Origin: Aureimonas fodinaquatilis
Lineage (GTDB): Bacteria; Pseudomonadota; Alphaproteobacteria; Rhizobiales; Rhizobiaceae
Reading direction: 5' to 3'
DNA: 64,000 bases
NCBI RefSeq assembly: GCF_008369445.1
Contig: NZ_VTWH01000001.1
Coordinates: 372,001-436,000 of the forward strand
This document shows positions 24,733 to 34,064 of this stretch, piece after piece (the stretch's first letter is position 1; each line of letters starts with the position of its first letter). The notes beneath the pieces were generated by a model, which saw nothing but the letters and a program-made list of their open reading frames with translations, was not told where the DNA came from and ran no database searches. The translations under genes and the position numbers were made by a program.

Positions 24733-27510
24733 TTATTCAATCGCCTGCAAATCAAGGCCGATCTGCTCAATCTGCTCGCCGTAGGTTCGGCGTGTGTTCG
24801 GATCAATCACCGCCAGCGGTGCACTGATGGTGGCGCCTGCAACGCCACCAACCGCCTTGCCAAGGCCAATTGTCAGGCCGCTGATACGCTCGCCCAGACT
24901 TGCCTCGGAATCCGTCATCAACTGCCCGGCAATCAGGCGGTTTCCAATCAACTGAATGATTTCCGGATTGTCGGCGAACTTGCCGTGGTGAAGTCGATCG
25001 GCACCGGACATGCCGCTGAGGTCAAGAACAACAATTCCGGATTCCTCAAGCGCTGCACGGTAGCGCTCTGCGGCCGGATCAATTTCACCCAACCGCGTGA
25101 CATTGCCCGATATACGGCGGGAAATTCCCAGGGCGCGATCGCGCTGTGACGTGAACAGAAAAACCTCCGGGCGCGGGTTGGGAATTCTGCGCCATTGCGT
25201 GGCAAAAACGTCGCTGTCGATGTCCGGTGACGCCAGAATGACGTTTCGAAGTTTGGGGTCGATGCGGCCATCCTTGATTGCCATCTGCCGCAAAACCTCC
25301 ATGACCGGCCAGGCGCCCATTGAATGCGCAAGCACGGTAATTTCGCCCACATCACGATCCGCGATGACAGTTCGCAAAAGCGTTTCAAGACCATCACGGG
25401 AGAAATTGGTGCTTTCCCGGTCGTAAAGATAATCAAAAACCCGCGCCCGCGATGGCCAGGTGAACAGGATGGGCGCGACATCGGCCCCGGAATCATGAAC
25501 AATCTGGGCAAAGCGATAAACCGCATCGTCGAAGCGATTGTTAAAACCGTGTACGAAAATCAGGACGCGGCGGTTTGCGGGAAGATGCTCGCTCAGCCAT
25601 TGCCGCGCTTCGGTTTGGCCGGCCAGCGGAGTGACATTCAGCGTCGCAAATTCCCGGGCCGGATTGGCAGGCAGCCGGCTAGGCCATTGCACCTGCCCAA
25701 CCTCTCGCGCGTTTTCCGGCGGTATGGAAACGCCAATGTTCAGGAGCGAGAGGGCAGAACCGCGTTCGCCGGAAAATATGACGCCTGGCTCGCTTGTCGG
25801 GGCACGGGTGGTTGCCACCAGCAGATCCACTCTGCTGGCATCCGGCACAGTGCTGTTGCTCGGCACCAGCACACCGGTGGGGCGGCTGGCACAGCCGGAA
25901 AGCACCAACGCGAAAACCATTGCCACGATGACCACTGCAAGGCTGCCGACGCGCCACCGGCGCAGCGTGGCGTCGCAACTGGCGGCAATGCCGCTGAACC
26001 ACTGACCTGCTGTGCCGCCCCGCTGCGCAATCAACAAAATATCGCCCGGTGGCACTGTTGGCAGCTTTGCGCCCGCACGGCGCATGGCAAATGTCAGCAA
26101 AAGGCCCAGCGCAATTGGCCAGGCAGCGGCCCAGAGCATTTTCGGGTTCATCAGATCGTCCAGTAGAATGTCGGGAGCTGCTATTCGCGGATAAATTGAC
26201 CACAATATCCCAAGCGATGCCAGCGCCATGACAGCAAAAGCGGACACTGCGCCCTTGAACCCCAGTGATGCATCTGGCGAAGAGGAGGGTGCAGGAAGCA
26301 ATGTGAGAAAATGCGCCATGAGCAGCGCGCTGCCCACGGCGGCCATGGTGGCAATTGTTGCCGCCAGCCCGAAGCCAAGCAGCGGGTAAACCGCCATTTT
26401 TGCGACATAACCGCCGCTGAGTGGCAGTCCGGCAAAGCTGAACGCGAGAATGGCGATGATGACGGTCAAGACGCGGCGGCCCTGTGCGCCGGTGAGAGTG
26501 AGAACGCCGAGCCCCAGAAACAGCGCTCCTTTTACGATTATGTGGAAACCGGCATAAAGCGCTGCTGGCAGCAGGTCGCCATCTCCCAACATCAGGCCAA
26601 GCCCGAGAATTGCGGTCAAAAAACCCATCTGGCTGACGGTGGAGTAGGCCAGGACCGATTTTGGATATGTTTGTGTCAATCCAAAAGCAACGCCGTAAAA
26701 GGCCGACAGGCAGCCAATGATTGCCAATACGTAACCCCATTCCGGAAGCCCGGTTTCAAACGGCATGAAGCGGATAAGGCCTATGATCCCGGCCTTGACG
26801 CCGACCCCGCTGAGCACGGCGCTGGCGGCTGTGGGCGCGTTGACATGGGCGGGCGGCAGCCAGAAATGCAGCGGTACCAGGCCGATTTTTATGGCAAATG
26901 CGGTCACCAGCATCGCATAGGCAAGATTTGCGTTGGCAGACAGAGGCAGCGCCGCAACTGCCTGGGGTATGGAGTGCGAGGCACCACCGGCCGCCAGCGC
27001 CAGCAACACCAACCCCAACAGCAAAGCCGCCTCGCTGATAAGGGTGAAAATCATATACACCCGCCCGGCCCGCAGGGCGTTGTGCGAGCCCTCATGCGTT
27101 ATGAGCCCATATGCTGCCAGGCTGCCAAGCGAAAACATGAAGTAGAAGCTGATAAGGCCACCAGCCAGAAACACTCCGAGGCTGCCGGTCATTGACATCA
27201 ACCACCAGATTGCAAAACGCGTCCGGCGCGGATCGTTGGCCATGGTCAAAGAGGCGTACAGGCTGGCCGCCATCCACAATAGGGCAGCAATGCCAAGCAG
27301 AAGCCGCCCGGGCGAATCGATTGTCAGAGTCAGGCCCGACAGTGGCAGCGTGACCGTGCCATCCGGCGTGACGAACGCTGCAGCAAACGCGGGAAGCGGG
27401 GCCAGTGCCATGAACCTGATGACATGGGCGCGAATTGGCGAAACCAGACAGCCAGACAGCAGCAAAATCGGGGTCAGAATGGCGAGTGTAACGAACAGTT
27501 GGTCGGTCAT
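24733..27510 (-). CDS. MrpD-like antiporter subunit fused to DUF900 alpha/beta hydrolase
   Basis: 925 aa with two parts. Residues 1-490 are a 14-helix proton-conducting subunit of the NuoL/MrpD family with conserved lysines in FAIKIGLVPLHFWLP (208) and GVGVKAG (239), but the usual FxxxE glutamate of helix 5 is Ser 127 (FYFMFSLGS). Residues 521-540 form another hydrophobic segment ending LSGC, a lipobox-like site. Residues 560-860 are a DUF900 hydrolase: FVHGFNN (652-658), FTWPS, nucleophile Ser 730 in LAHSMGAW. No plausible separate start precedes the hydrolase, and the frame is unbroken. It is last in the Mrp operon. Standard MrpD is about 500 aa. Confidence 0.88.
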   Translation of the reverse strand: MTDQLFVTLAILTPILLLSGCLVSPIRAHVIRFMALAPLPAFAAAFVTPDGTVTLPLSGLTLTIDSPGRLLLGIAALLWMAASLYASLTMANDPRRTRFAIWWLMSMTGSLGVFLAGGLISFYFMFSLGSLAAYGLITHEGSHNALRAGRVYMIFTLISEAALLLGLVLLALAAGGASHSIPQAVAALPLSANANLAYAMLVTAFAIKIGLVPLHFWLPPAHVNAPTAASAVLSGVGVKAGIIGLIRFMPFETGLPEWGYVLAIIGCLSAFYGVAFGLTQTYPKSVLAYSTVSQMGFLTAILGLGLMLGDGDLLPAALYAGFHIIVKGALFLGLGVLTLTGAQGRRVLTVIIAILAFSFAGLPLSGGYVAKMAVYPLLGFGLAATIATMAAVGSALLMAHFLTLLPAPSSSPDASLGFKGAVSAFAVMALASLGILWSIYPRIAAPDILLDDLMNPKMLWAAAWPIALGLLLTFAMRRAGAKLPTVPPGDILLIAQRGGTAGQWFSGIAASCDATLRRWRVGSLAVVIVAMVFALVLSGCASRPTGVLVPSNSTVPDASRVDLLVATTRAPTSEPGVIFSGERGSALSLLNIGVSIPPENAREVGQVQWPSRLPANPAREFATLNVTPLAGQTEARQWLSEHLPANRRVLIFVHGFNNRFDDAVYRFAQIVHDSGADVAPILFTWPSRARVFDYLYDRESTNFSRDGLETLLRTVIADRDVGEITVLAHSMGAWPVMEVLRQMAIKDGRIDPKLRNVILASPDIDSDVFATQWRRIPNPRPEVFLFTSQRDRALGISRRISGNVTRLGEIDPAAERYRAALEESGIVVLDLSGMSGADRLHHGKFADNPEIIQLIGNRLIAGQLMTDSEASLGERISGLTIGLGKAVGGVAGATISAPLAVIDPNTRRTYGEQIEQIGLDLQAIE

Positions 27511-29009
27511 TGCACAGCACCATCGTTGAAAGACTGGCCGATCATCGAGATATCCAGCACTGCCTGCGGCAGGAAGCCCAGTGCAATGGCAACCAGAGCA
27601 AGGCCAAGAACGACAATCTGCGGTCCGCGTCGCGGCGTCTGCAGCAGGCGTGGTGCTGCGTCAGGGCCGCCGAATGCCAGGCCAACAACGCGGAAGATGT
27701 ACCCCCCGGCGAGAATGCCGCCGACAAGGATGGTTATGGCCAACCACCATTGCTCCTGCGCCGCGGCGGCTGTCAGCAGCAGCCATTTGGCCGAAAAGCC
27801 GCCACTGGGTGGCAGCCCGACCAGCGAAAGACCGGCCAACGCAAAGGCAAGGAATGGAATGGGAAGCGATCGGGCACAACCGCCCATTGCCGCTATGCGG
27901 TCGTGCCCGAAAGCTTGTGCCACAAGACCGGCAGCCATGAACATCGCGGCCTTGGCAAAAGCGTGAGATACGAGTTGCAGGGTCATTCCTGTCCACGCCA
28001 CGCTGGCCCACGCGCCACCTTGCAGCAGCGGAAACACCAGAAACAGATATCCGAGCTGGGCAAGCGTGGAATATGCCACCATAAGCTTCAGTCGAGGCTG
28101 CCGCATGGCGATGAGGCTTGCAAACAGAATGGCGGCAGCGCCGAGCGCGCCAAGCATCGGGGCGGCGGCGCTTGCCATCTCCTCTGGCGCGACATCCACC
28201 CACAACCGCAGCACAATGACGAATGAGGCTTTGACCACCAGTGCCGAAAGCACTGCGCTGGCCGCTGCAGGTGCGCCTGAATGCGCGGCTGGCAGCCAGA
28301 GGTAAAGTGGAAACAGCGCAGATTTGGCCAAAAGGCCGGCGGTCATGATGGCCAGGGCGCACCAGGCAACGGGTTCATCTGAAACAAGGGTGGAAAGAAG
28401 CTGAATATCAAGAACGCCATAGGCGCCATACAGAAGTGCAATGCCCAGCAGATAAAGCGCAGAGCCGAACAGGGCAAACATGAGATAGCGAAGCGCAGCA
28501 GCCAAAGCCCGCGGTTTGCCATCCAGACAAACCAGCGGAACAGCGCTGAAGGTCAGGAGTTCAAGAGCCACAAACAGGTTGAAAAAATCGCTGCTGACAA
28601 ACACGATGTTCAGCGCGCACCAAAGTGCCAGAAGCAAAATCCAGAACATCAGCGGTCGGCGGGCTTCGGTTGCTGTGCTGGCCATATCCGCCTGCGCAAA
28701 CAATGCCGTTGCCGGCACCAGCAGTGCCGACAGCAGGATGAGAACTGCCGACAGGCCATCTGCCCGCAAAGCCAGCCCCAATGGCGGCTGCCATCCGCCC
28801 AGTAGGGCAACAAGCGGAACCTGCATGCCATGAATCTGCAAGGTTATAAGACAGGCGACAACCAAAGTGGCAGCACCGGTTGCCAGCACTATGCGGAAGC
28901 TGTGCCGGTGGTTGGCCAGCAGCACAAGCATCGCTCCGGCGATTGGCAGGATGATGATGAGAACCAGCAGCAGGCTGCCCGCATCGACCGGGTCTGCGAT
29001 GGGGATCAC
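27507..29009 (-). CDS. mnhD: Mrp-type cation/proton antiporter subunit D
   Basis: 500 aa, about 14 membrane helices, NuoN/MrpD family. The helix-5 motif FFNLFVALELLTFSAVPLV keeps the essential glutamate (about 150), and PLYLWLPAAHSGAPAAASAVLSALVVKA keeps the lysine. It is the canonical D subunit of this operon. ATGA-type overlap joins it to both neighbours. The encoded complex exchanges Na+ or K+ for protons. Confidence 0.92.
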   Translation of the reverse strand: MIPIADPVDAGSLLLVLIIILPIAGAMLVLLANHRHSFRIVLATGAATLVVACLITLQIHGMQVPLVALLGGWQPPLGLALRADGLSAVLILLSALLVPATALFAQADMASTATEARRPLMFWILLLALWCALNIVFVSSDFFNLFVALELLTFSAVPLVCLDGKPRALAAALRYLMFALFGSALYLLGIALLYGAYGVLDIQLLSTLVSDEPVAWCALAIMTAGLLAKSALFPLYLWLPAAHSGAPAAASAVLSALVVKASFVIVLRLWVDVAPEEMASAAAPMLGALGAAAILFASLIAMRQPRLKLMVAYSTLAQLGYLFLVFPLLQGGAWASVAWTGMTLQLVSHAFAKAAMFMAAGLVAQAFGHDRIAAMGGCARSLPIPFLAFALAGLSLVGLPPSGGFSAKWLLLTAAAAQEQWWLAITILVGGILAGGYIFRVVGLAFGGPDAAPRLLQTPRRGPQIVVLGLALVAIALGFLPQAVLDISMIGQSFNDGAVQ

Positions 29010-29332
29010 GATGCCTCGTCCTCCGCTTCGGTATCATCGATCCCGGAACTGCCCTGCGCATCGACAAGCCGCATCAGCAAGGTTACGGCAAGTGCAGTGG
29101 CGGCAAATGCAACGACAATGCCGGTGATGACCATGGCCTGAGGCACAGGGTCGCCAGCAAAGCCAGCCGCCGCGCCCCGCCGGGCGATAACGCCGAACAG
29201 AATGAAAATGCCGCCGCCCATGAGGTTGAAGGCCAGAATTTTGCGCAATGGCCTGGGGTCTGAAATCAGGCCATAAAGACCAAGTCCCACAAGGGCGGCA
29301 GCACACAGGCCAAAAAGTGTGGCAGTGCTCAT
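29006..29332 (-). CDS. mnhC: Mrp-type antiporter subunit C (NuoK-like)
   Basis: 108 aa with three membrane helices, homologous to NuoK: GLYGLISDPRPLRKILAFNLMGGGIFILFGVIA and the QAMVITGIVVAFAATALAVTLL helix that gives the DPVPQALVLTAIVI family signature. The tail is acidic. Overlaps both neighbours by four bases. Confidence 0.93.
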   Translation of the reverse strand: MSTATLFGLCAAALVGLGLYGLISDPRPLRKILAFNLMGGGIFILFGVIARRGAAAGFAGDPVPQAMVITGIVVAFAATALAVTLLMRLVDAQGSSGIDDTEAEDEAS

Positions 29333-30282
29333 CGCGCTTCCCCGTGCAGAGGTGGTCCGGCAACCAGCATGGCAAGTGTTACGGCAATGGACAGGGTCAA
29401 CATGGCTTCAACCGCCACGATGACCGGCTTGGCCCAACCGGCGGGATAGGCCAGAAAGCCGCCCCACAATGCTGCGCCAACAAAGCCCACAGCAATGAAG
29501 AAAACCGGCCCGGCCACCAGGGCCGCCCGTAAAGCCCGAGACGAAATACGGGGCGCTGGGCGCAATCCTGCAAGAATGACCAGTGTCCAGCCAGCCGCGA
29601 TGACGGTGCCGCCCTGAAACGCGCCGCCCGGCGCATCCGCGCCTATCCAGACCAGCGCAATGCCGATCAGTACAGTGAATGGCGGCAGCAATTGTGCCAG
29701 AAAGGGCAATGGCCCGCCGGATTGCGCAAATTGCGGACCTGCCCGGCCGCCCCAGGCGTCATCCGTTGCCAGCGACCAGACTCCGATCAGGGCCAGCAGC
29801 AGCACAATCATTTCCAGCAGCGTGTCGAGGCTGCGATAGGCCAGAAGCACAGCGGTGACCGGGTTGCCCACGCCCGTTCGCGCCAGTTCGGCCGCGGCCG
29901 CCGGGGCCAGCGTTGCCGCCTCATCCGGCAAATTCAGAACCAGAGCACCCAGAGCAAGGGTCACGCTGCCGCAACAAAGGGCGGTGATAGCACGGATGAG
30001 GCCGCTGGCCGGCCGCATGGTTTCATGCTGCGGGGCCTGTGTTTGAAAGCGCAGCCGCGTTGCCGCCCGCAGCAGCAAAGCTCCAGTCAATCCGCCGCCG
30101 ATGGCCGCCTCGGTCAATGCAATATCGATAGAGCCCAGCCGAACCCAGACAAGCCCGAGCAACAGCCCATAAGCTATGAATCCGGCCGTTGCGGCCAGGC
30201 TGTCTCTGACGCGAATTGTCCAGGCAGCAAGGCACAGAACCATAAGGCCGATGACCACATCAAGCGCGGTTTCAAGCATCAT
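29329..30282 (-). CDS. mnhB: Mrp-type antiporter subunit B fused to DUF4040 (MrpA C-terminal) domain
   Basis: 317 aa from ATG 30282 (or 30279); the open frame further upstream is mnhG coding sequence. The N-terminal 80 residues (VVIGLMVLCLAAWTIRVRDSLAATAGF, then SIDIALTEAAIGGGLTGALLL) are the DUF4040/MbhD module found at the C-terminus of MrpA in Bacillus. The C-terminal 150 residues are MnhB: LLPPFTVLIGIALVWIGADAPGGAFQGGTVIAAGW. This places part of subunit A in subunit B and explains the absence of a full-length mrpA gene. Confidence 0.9.
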   Translation of the reverse strand: MMLETALDVVIGLMVLCLAAWTIRVRDSLAATAGFIAYGLLLGLVWVRLGSIDIALTEAAIGGGLTGALLLRAATRLRFQTQAPQHETMRPASGLIRAITALCCGSVTLALGALVLNLPDEAATLAPAAAAELARTGVGNPVTAVLLAYRSLDTLLEMIVLLLALIGVWSLATDDAWGGRAGPQFAQSGGPLPFLAQLLPPFTVLIGIALVWIGADAPGGAFQGGTVIAAGWTLVILAGLRPAPRISSRALRAALVAGPVFFIAVGFVGAALWGGFLAYPAGWAKPVIVAVEAMLTLSIAVTLAMLVAGPPLHGEAR

Positions 30283-30565
30283 GCGCGTTCTGCCGCGCCA
30301 ACCGGGCCAGCAATTGTGCCACGGTTGCGCCTGCCAGTTGCGCCAAAACCCAGACACAGATGATTTTCAGCGCGCCAAATGGCCAGCTTGCTTGCGGCAG
30401 CACGCCCAGGGCAATCAGCCCCAGCCCCAGATTGTCCACCTTGGTCAAGGCGTGGAGGCGGCTGAGCGTATCCGGAAAGCGCAAAAGGCCGATTGTGCCG
30501 GCCATGAAGAAAAATGCGCCACAGGTCACCGCCACAATGCTGAAAACCATCAGAGCGGTGCTCAT
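30272..30565 (-). CDS. mnhG: Mrp-type antiporter subunit G
   Basis: 97 aa, three membrane helices. The subunit G signature GTIGLLRFPDTLSRLHALTKVDNLGLGL spans about residues 23-50. The 3' end overlaps the start of mnhB by 11 bases, and the 5' end overlaps mnhF by four. Confidence 0.93.
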   Translation of the reverse strand: MSTALMVFSIVAVTCGAFFFMAGTIGLLRFPDTLSRLHALTKVDNLGLGLIALGVLPQASWPFGALKIICVWVLAQLAGATVAQLLARLARQNAHDA

Positions 30566-30840
30566 TGGCTGTCCTCGCCCTGGCTGGTGGAACGGGTCAC
30601 CCAGACATAAAACGTTGCAGCCGCAAAGGCGGCCAGAAGTGCCAGCATCAGCGCAACATCAACAATCGCTTCATTGCCGCTCACAGTGGCCAGCAGAAGA
30701 AGCACCGCTGCTCCGCCGGTTCCCAGCAATTGCACCACCATGATCCGGTCCACAATGCCCGGGCCGATGAGAAGGCGAACAAGGCCAAGCCCGGTCATGA
30801 CCGGAATGAAGATTGCCGCTGCCAGAAAAATGTCGTTCAT
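30562..30840 (-). CDS. mnhF: Mrp-type antiporter subunit F
   Basis: 92 aa, three membrane helices. LVRLLIGPGIVDRIMVVQLLGTGG is the family GPxxxDRIxAxxxxG motif. ATGA overlap with mnhE and mnhG. Subunit F has been linked to bile-salt or cation efflux in other bacteria; here it is simply part of the set. Confidence 0.92.
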   Translation of the reverse strand: MNDIFLAAAIFIPVMTGLGLVRLLIGPGIVDRIMVVQLLGTGGAAVLLLLATVSGNEAIVDVALMLALLAAFAAATFYVWVTRSTSQGEDSQ

Positions 30841-31367
30841 GGCGGGGTACCCACTCCGCCTGCACGCCTGAGCAACGCTTCATCCCTTGCCATTCCGGAT
30901 GCAGAGGGTCGGTTGACATCCAGGCAATGCAGGACCAGGGTGCCGTCCCGCCGTTCCTCTACCGGCATTGAGCCGGGAAACAGACATTCGATTGTGGTGA
31001 ACATGTTGCGCGCAGGACCGGCGGGCAGGTTGGTGTGATACGTTATGAAACCTGGCGCAATGTTGAGATCCATCGCCCGGCGCGCCGTGTAAATTCCGGC
31101 GAGAAATGACTGCCCGGCAAATCTGAACAGAAGCCGCATGCTAGCCAATGGCGAAAAACGTGCCGGGCTCTGCGGGATCAGCAGGAAACTGGTCCAGCTT
31201 GCGGCAAAAGCGGCAAACAGGCCAATGATCAGGTCTGCAATGCCTGCACCAGCCAGCCCGAGCCACAATACGTAAAATATGACGGTGCGGCGCATGAGGC
31301 CAAGCGCGCCCACCCGCGCTGCGCGCCTGGGTGTGGCTGTTGCTTCATTTTTCTGCGGCGATATCAT
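30837..31367 (-). CDS. mnhE: Mrp-type antiporter subunit E
   Basis: 176 aa. Two N-terminal membrane helices, then LLFRFAGQSFLAGIYTARRAMDLNIAPGFITYHTNL and the soluble MnhE tail ending LFPGSMPVEERRDGTLVLHCLDV. It is the first antiporter gene, starting 11 bases after the asparaginase stop, so the antiporter is probably transcribed with the amidohydrolase genes upstream. Confidence 0.92.
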   Translation of the reverse strand: MISPQKNEATATPRRAARVGALGLMRRTVIFYVLWLGLAGAGIADLIIGLFAAFAASWTSFLLIPQSPARFSPLASMRLLFRFAGQSFLAGIYTARRAMDLNIAPGFITYHTNLPAGPARNMFTTIECLFPGSMPVEERRDGTLVLHCLDVNRPSASGMARDEALLRRAGGVGTPP

Positions 31368-31378
31368 CGGCTCTGGCC

Positions 31379-32362
31379 TTACTGATAGGGCTCGAATGCC
31401 TGACGAACGGCGTCATGCGTGCCGCCGTCGCTCAACGCCAGCGCCATCAGCAACCGTGCCTTCAGGCCGGACAACAGGCCGGAAGGCAAAATGCCGCGCG
31501 CCACCAGATCCATCTGTGAGCCGGGATAGCCATAGGTTTGAGTGAAAACCGGACCAGTTGCCGCCCGCGTTGCGTAGGCAATCGGCAATGATGCCGCAAG
31601 GTCACCCAGAAGCGGTGCGACGTCTGCGGGTACATTGCCCGAGCCCATGCCCTCAATAACCAGGCCCTGAAAGCCAAGTGAGGGCAGATTGCGCAGCAGT
31701 CTGCCATCATCCCCCATTGACCATTTCAGCAAGGCAATCGGGGCGGGAGCCTGGTCAGGTATCGCCAGATTGGGCTTGCGAGAAACACGGGTGAAAAACC
31801 GCGCCCGCCCTTCGGCCACAATACCGAGTGGCCCGCAAATGGGCGACAGAAAAGCCGAAGGCAGCGCTGTGTGGGCTTTTTGCACAAAGCGTGCAGCATG
31901 AATTTCGTCGTTCAGAACTGCCAGCGTGCCAAGACCGGCTGCCTCGGGCGAGGTCGCAACCTGAGCGGCAGCCAGCAGATTGGCTCCGCCTTCTGCCCCC
32001 GGTGCACTTGCGCCACGCATGGCGCCGGTGACAACCACGGGCTTGTCACTATCCACCAGGAGGTCGAGCAGAAAAGCCGATTCCTCAATCGTATCGGTGC
32101 CCTGAACGACCATGGCGGCATCGAAACCTTCGGCAAATGCGACACGGATCTGACGTGCAACTTCCACCAGGTCATTGGGACCCAGCGATGGGCTGGGCAG
32201 TCGAAATGGCGATTGCGCAACAATCTCTGCCACGTCCGCCAGAGCGGGCACCGAGGAGACAAGCTCCTCTGCGCCCAATTTGGGGACTATGCCGCCCTCG
32301 CTGCCGGGCACCATGGTAATGGTGCCACCCAGCGACAGGACCAGAAGGCGAGGCCGCGCCAT
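31379..32362 (-). CDS. L-asparaginase
   Basis: 327 aa, bacterial type asparaginase: asparagine to aspartate and ammonia. Catalytic residues line up with the E. coli enzyme: Thr 14 in LGGTIT, Thr 89-Asp 90 in VVQGTDT and Lys 162 in FVQKAH. VVVTGAMRGASAPGAEGGANLL is the substrate-loop region. No signal peptide, so cytoplasmic. The start codon shares bases with the MFS stop. Partner of the upstream glutaminase; could also accept glutamine. Confidence 0.93.
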   Translation of the reverse strand: MARPRLLVLSLGGTITMVPGSEGGIVPKLGAEELVSSVPALADVAEIVAQSPFRLPSPSLGPNDLVEVARQIRVAFAEGFDAAMVVQGTDTIEESAFLLDLLVDSDKPVVVTGAMRGASAPGAEGGANLLAAAQVATSPEAAGLGTLAVLNDEIHAARFVQKAHTALPSAFLSPICGPLGIVAEGRARFFTRVSRKPNLAIPDQAPAPIALLKWSMGDDGRLLRNLPSLGFQGLVIEGMGSGNVPADVAPLLGDLAASLPIAYATRAATGPVFTQTYGYPGSQMDLVARGILPSGLLSGLKARLLMALALSDGGTHDAVRQAFEPYQ

Positions 32363-34023
32363 CAGGCCAGTTCCTCCTCCGGCACGGGGACCGGACGAAT
32401 GGGCGGATTGGCCGGAATTTCACCCGGCCGGTAGGCGGGCAGGCGGCTGGCCGGGAAAATTGCCAGAAGCGCGATGCAGGCCATGATCAACAAGCCGATC
32501 TTCAAAGCCTGAAGCCGCGATTCCATGTTCACCCGGACCGCTTCGGCCACCTGCTCGGGGCTGGCGGATGTTTGCTGCATGACGCTCAGCAGGCGCTCAT
32601 TGTTGATGAAATTGATGCTGTCCAGATCAACTTCCGCCTGCAATTCCACCGGCAGAGTGGGATTGTCTGCAATGCGGCTCATGATGCTGGCGCTGAGCAG
32701 GCCGACAAGCAGAGCGCCTGCCAGCGCGGTTCCGACACCTGCTGCAAGGTTGTTGGCCGTTCCGCGCAGCGAGCCGACATCACCGGCCAGTTCCTTGGGT
32801 ACCGCAGTTACCAGCACGTTGAAGACCAGTGTTACCAATGCACCCTGGCCGATGCCGAAGACGATCAGCCCGATCATGACAATGGGCGCGCTCCAGTCAT
32901 TGCGAACCACAAAAGCAAGCCAGAAAAGCGCTATGGCGCAAAGGACAAAACCCGTCATGCCAATGACGCGCGGCGTATAGACCTTATAAAGCCGCACAAC
33001 CAGCATAGCGGTGAAAAACACCGTCAGGTTGAATGGCAGCATGGCAACAGCAGTTTCCAGAGGCGATCTGCCCTGCACGATCTGGATGTAGAGCGGCACG
33101 GAAAAGTTCAGCATCGCTTCCAGTGTCACAACGGCCATCATGGCAATAACGGCGGCACGCTCCTGACCGGAGGCGATGACGCGCAGATCCAGAAGCGGGG
33201 TGCGGCCGGAATTCTGTTGGCGGCGTGTCCAGAACACAAAGAAGTTCATCAACACAATGCCGGTAACAATCATCAGCGGTGCGGGCGACAGGCCGAACAC
33301 GTCAAATGGCGCGGCATCCCGCGCAATGCCAAGGCCCCAGCGGTTCAGGTTGTTGAACCCGAATGTCAGAATGATGATGGCGGACGCGGCGAGAATGGCA
33401 CCAATCGGGTCGATCTTGACCTCGGGCCTGGCCTCTTCCGGCTTGAGCTTGAAGCTGAGGAAAAACACAATTGCCGAGGTGACAATCAGGATGCCGAAGA
33501 CGGGACGCCAACCGATGAAGGTGCCAAGGACACCACCGATCAGAAAGGCCGCAACACCTGCACCGGCGCGCGCCGAACCCAGTGCGCCCACTGCAGTCGC
33601 CTGCTGCTGGCCGTGGTAATGGTTGGCTATCAGCGCCACCAGAGCGGGCACGATCACGGCCGCCGCCAGGCCGCACAAAAGCTGCGCGACCATCATGAAA
33701 GTTGCCGTTGGGCTGAAGGTCATCAGAACCTGCGCAACGCCGAACAGCGCAACAACAATGCGGAAGACCTGCGTTGAACCGAACCGCTGGACAAGCTTTG
33801 CGCCCAGCATGACGAAGCCTGCAACAGCCAGCGAGTACATGACAATGCCGGTTGCAATGGTGGTCGGAGGAACGCCGAAGCTTTCCACCATGCCGCTGAG
33901 CGCGACAGGAAGCGATGCGACGTTGAACGACATGATTGCCTGCCCAAGGGCAATGGCGATCATCGGAACCCAGGATTCCTTAGTTTCGAATGCCGCGCTG
34001 GCGTGGGTGGTTTGCCCGGACAT
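32362..34023 (-). CDS. MFS transporter, DHA2-like (14 helices)
   Basis: 553 aa. About 14 membrane helices with the MFS motif-A region LGAKLVQRFGSTQVFRI and the motif-C-like GSARAGAGVAAFLIGGVLGTFIGWRPVFG. A long periplasmic loop after helix 13 carries the acidic PVELQAEVDLDSINF stretch, seen in DHA2 drug/proton antiporters. Lying between glutaminase and asparaginase, it could move an amino acid or a related compound, but the sequence itself points to an exporter. Confidence 0.88.
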   Translation of the reverse strand: MSGQTTHASAAFETKESWVPMIAIALGQAIMSFNVASLPVALSGMVESFGVPPTTIATGIVMYSLAVAGFVMLGAKLVQRFGSTQVFRIVVALFGVAQVLMTFSPTATFMMVAQLLCGLAAAVIVPALVALIANHYHGQQQATAVGALGSARAGAGVAAFLIGGVLGTFIGWRPVFGILIVTSAIVFFLSFKLKPEEARPEVKIDPIGAILAASAIIILTFGFNNLNRWGLGIARDAAPFDVFGLSPAPLMIVTGIVLMNFFVFWTRRQQNSGRTPLLDLRVIASGQERAAVIAMMAVVTLEAMLNFSVPLYIQIVQGRSPLETAVAMLPFNLTVFFTAMLVVRLYKVYTPRVIGMTGFVLCAIALFWLAFVVRNDWSAPIVMIGLIVFGIGQGALVTLVFNVLVTAVPKELAGDVGSLRGTANNLAAGVGTALAGALLVGLLSASIMSRIADNPTLPVELQAEVDLDSINFINNERLLSVMQQTSASPEQVAEAVRVNMESRLQALKIGLLIMACIALLAIFPASRLPAYRPGEIPANPPIRPVPVPEEELA

Positions 34024-34064
34024 GATATCTCCGTTTCAACGGGAATGCTTCAGGTGGCCCGCGC

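Noticed and set aside
32572-33777. + strand open frame opposite the MFS gene (401 codons)
   Set aside because: Composition is antisense-like (His, Gln, Asn rich) and the MFS gene on the other strand is unmistakable.
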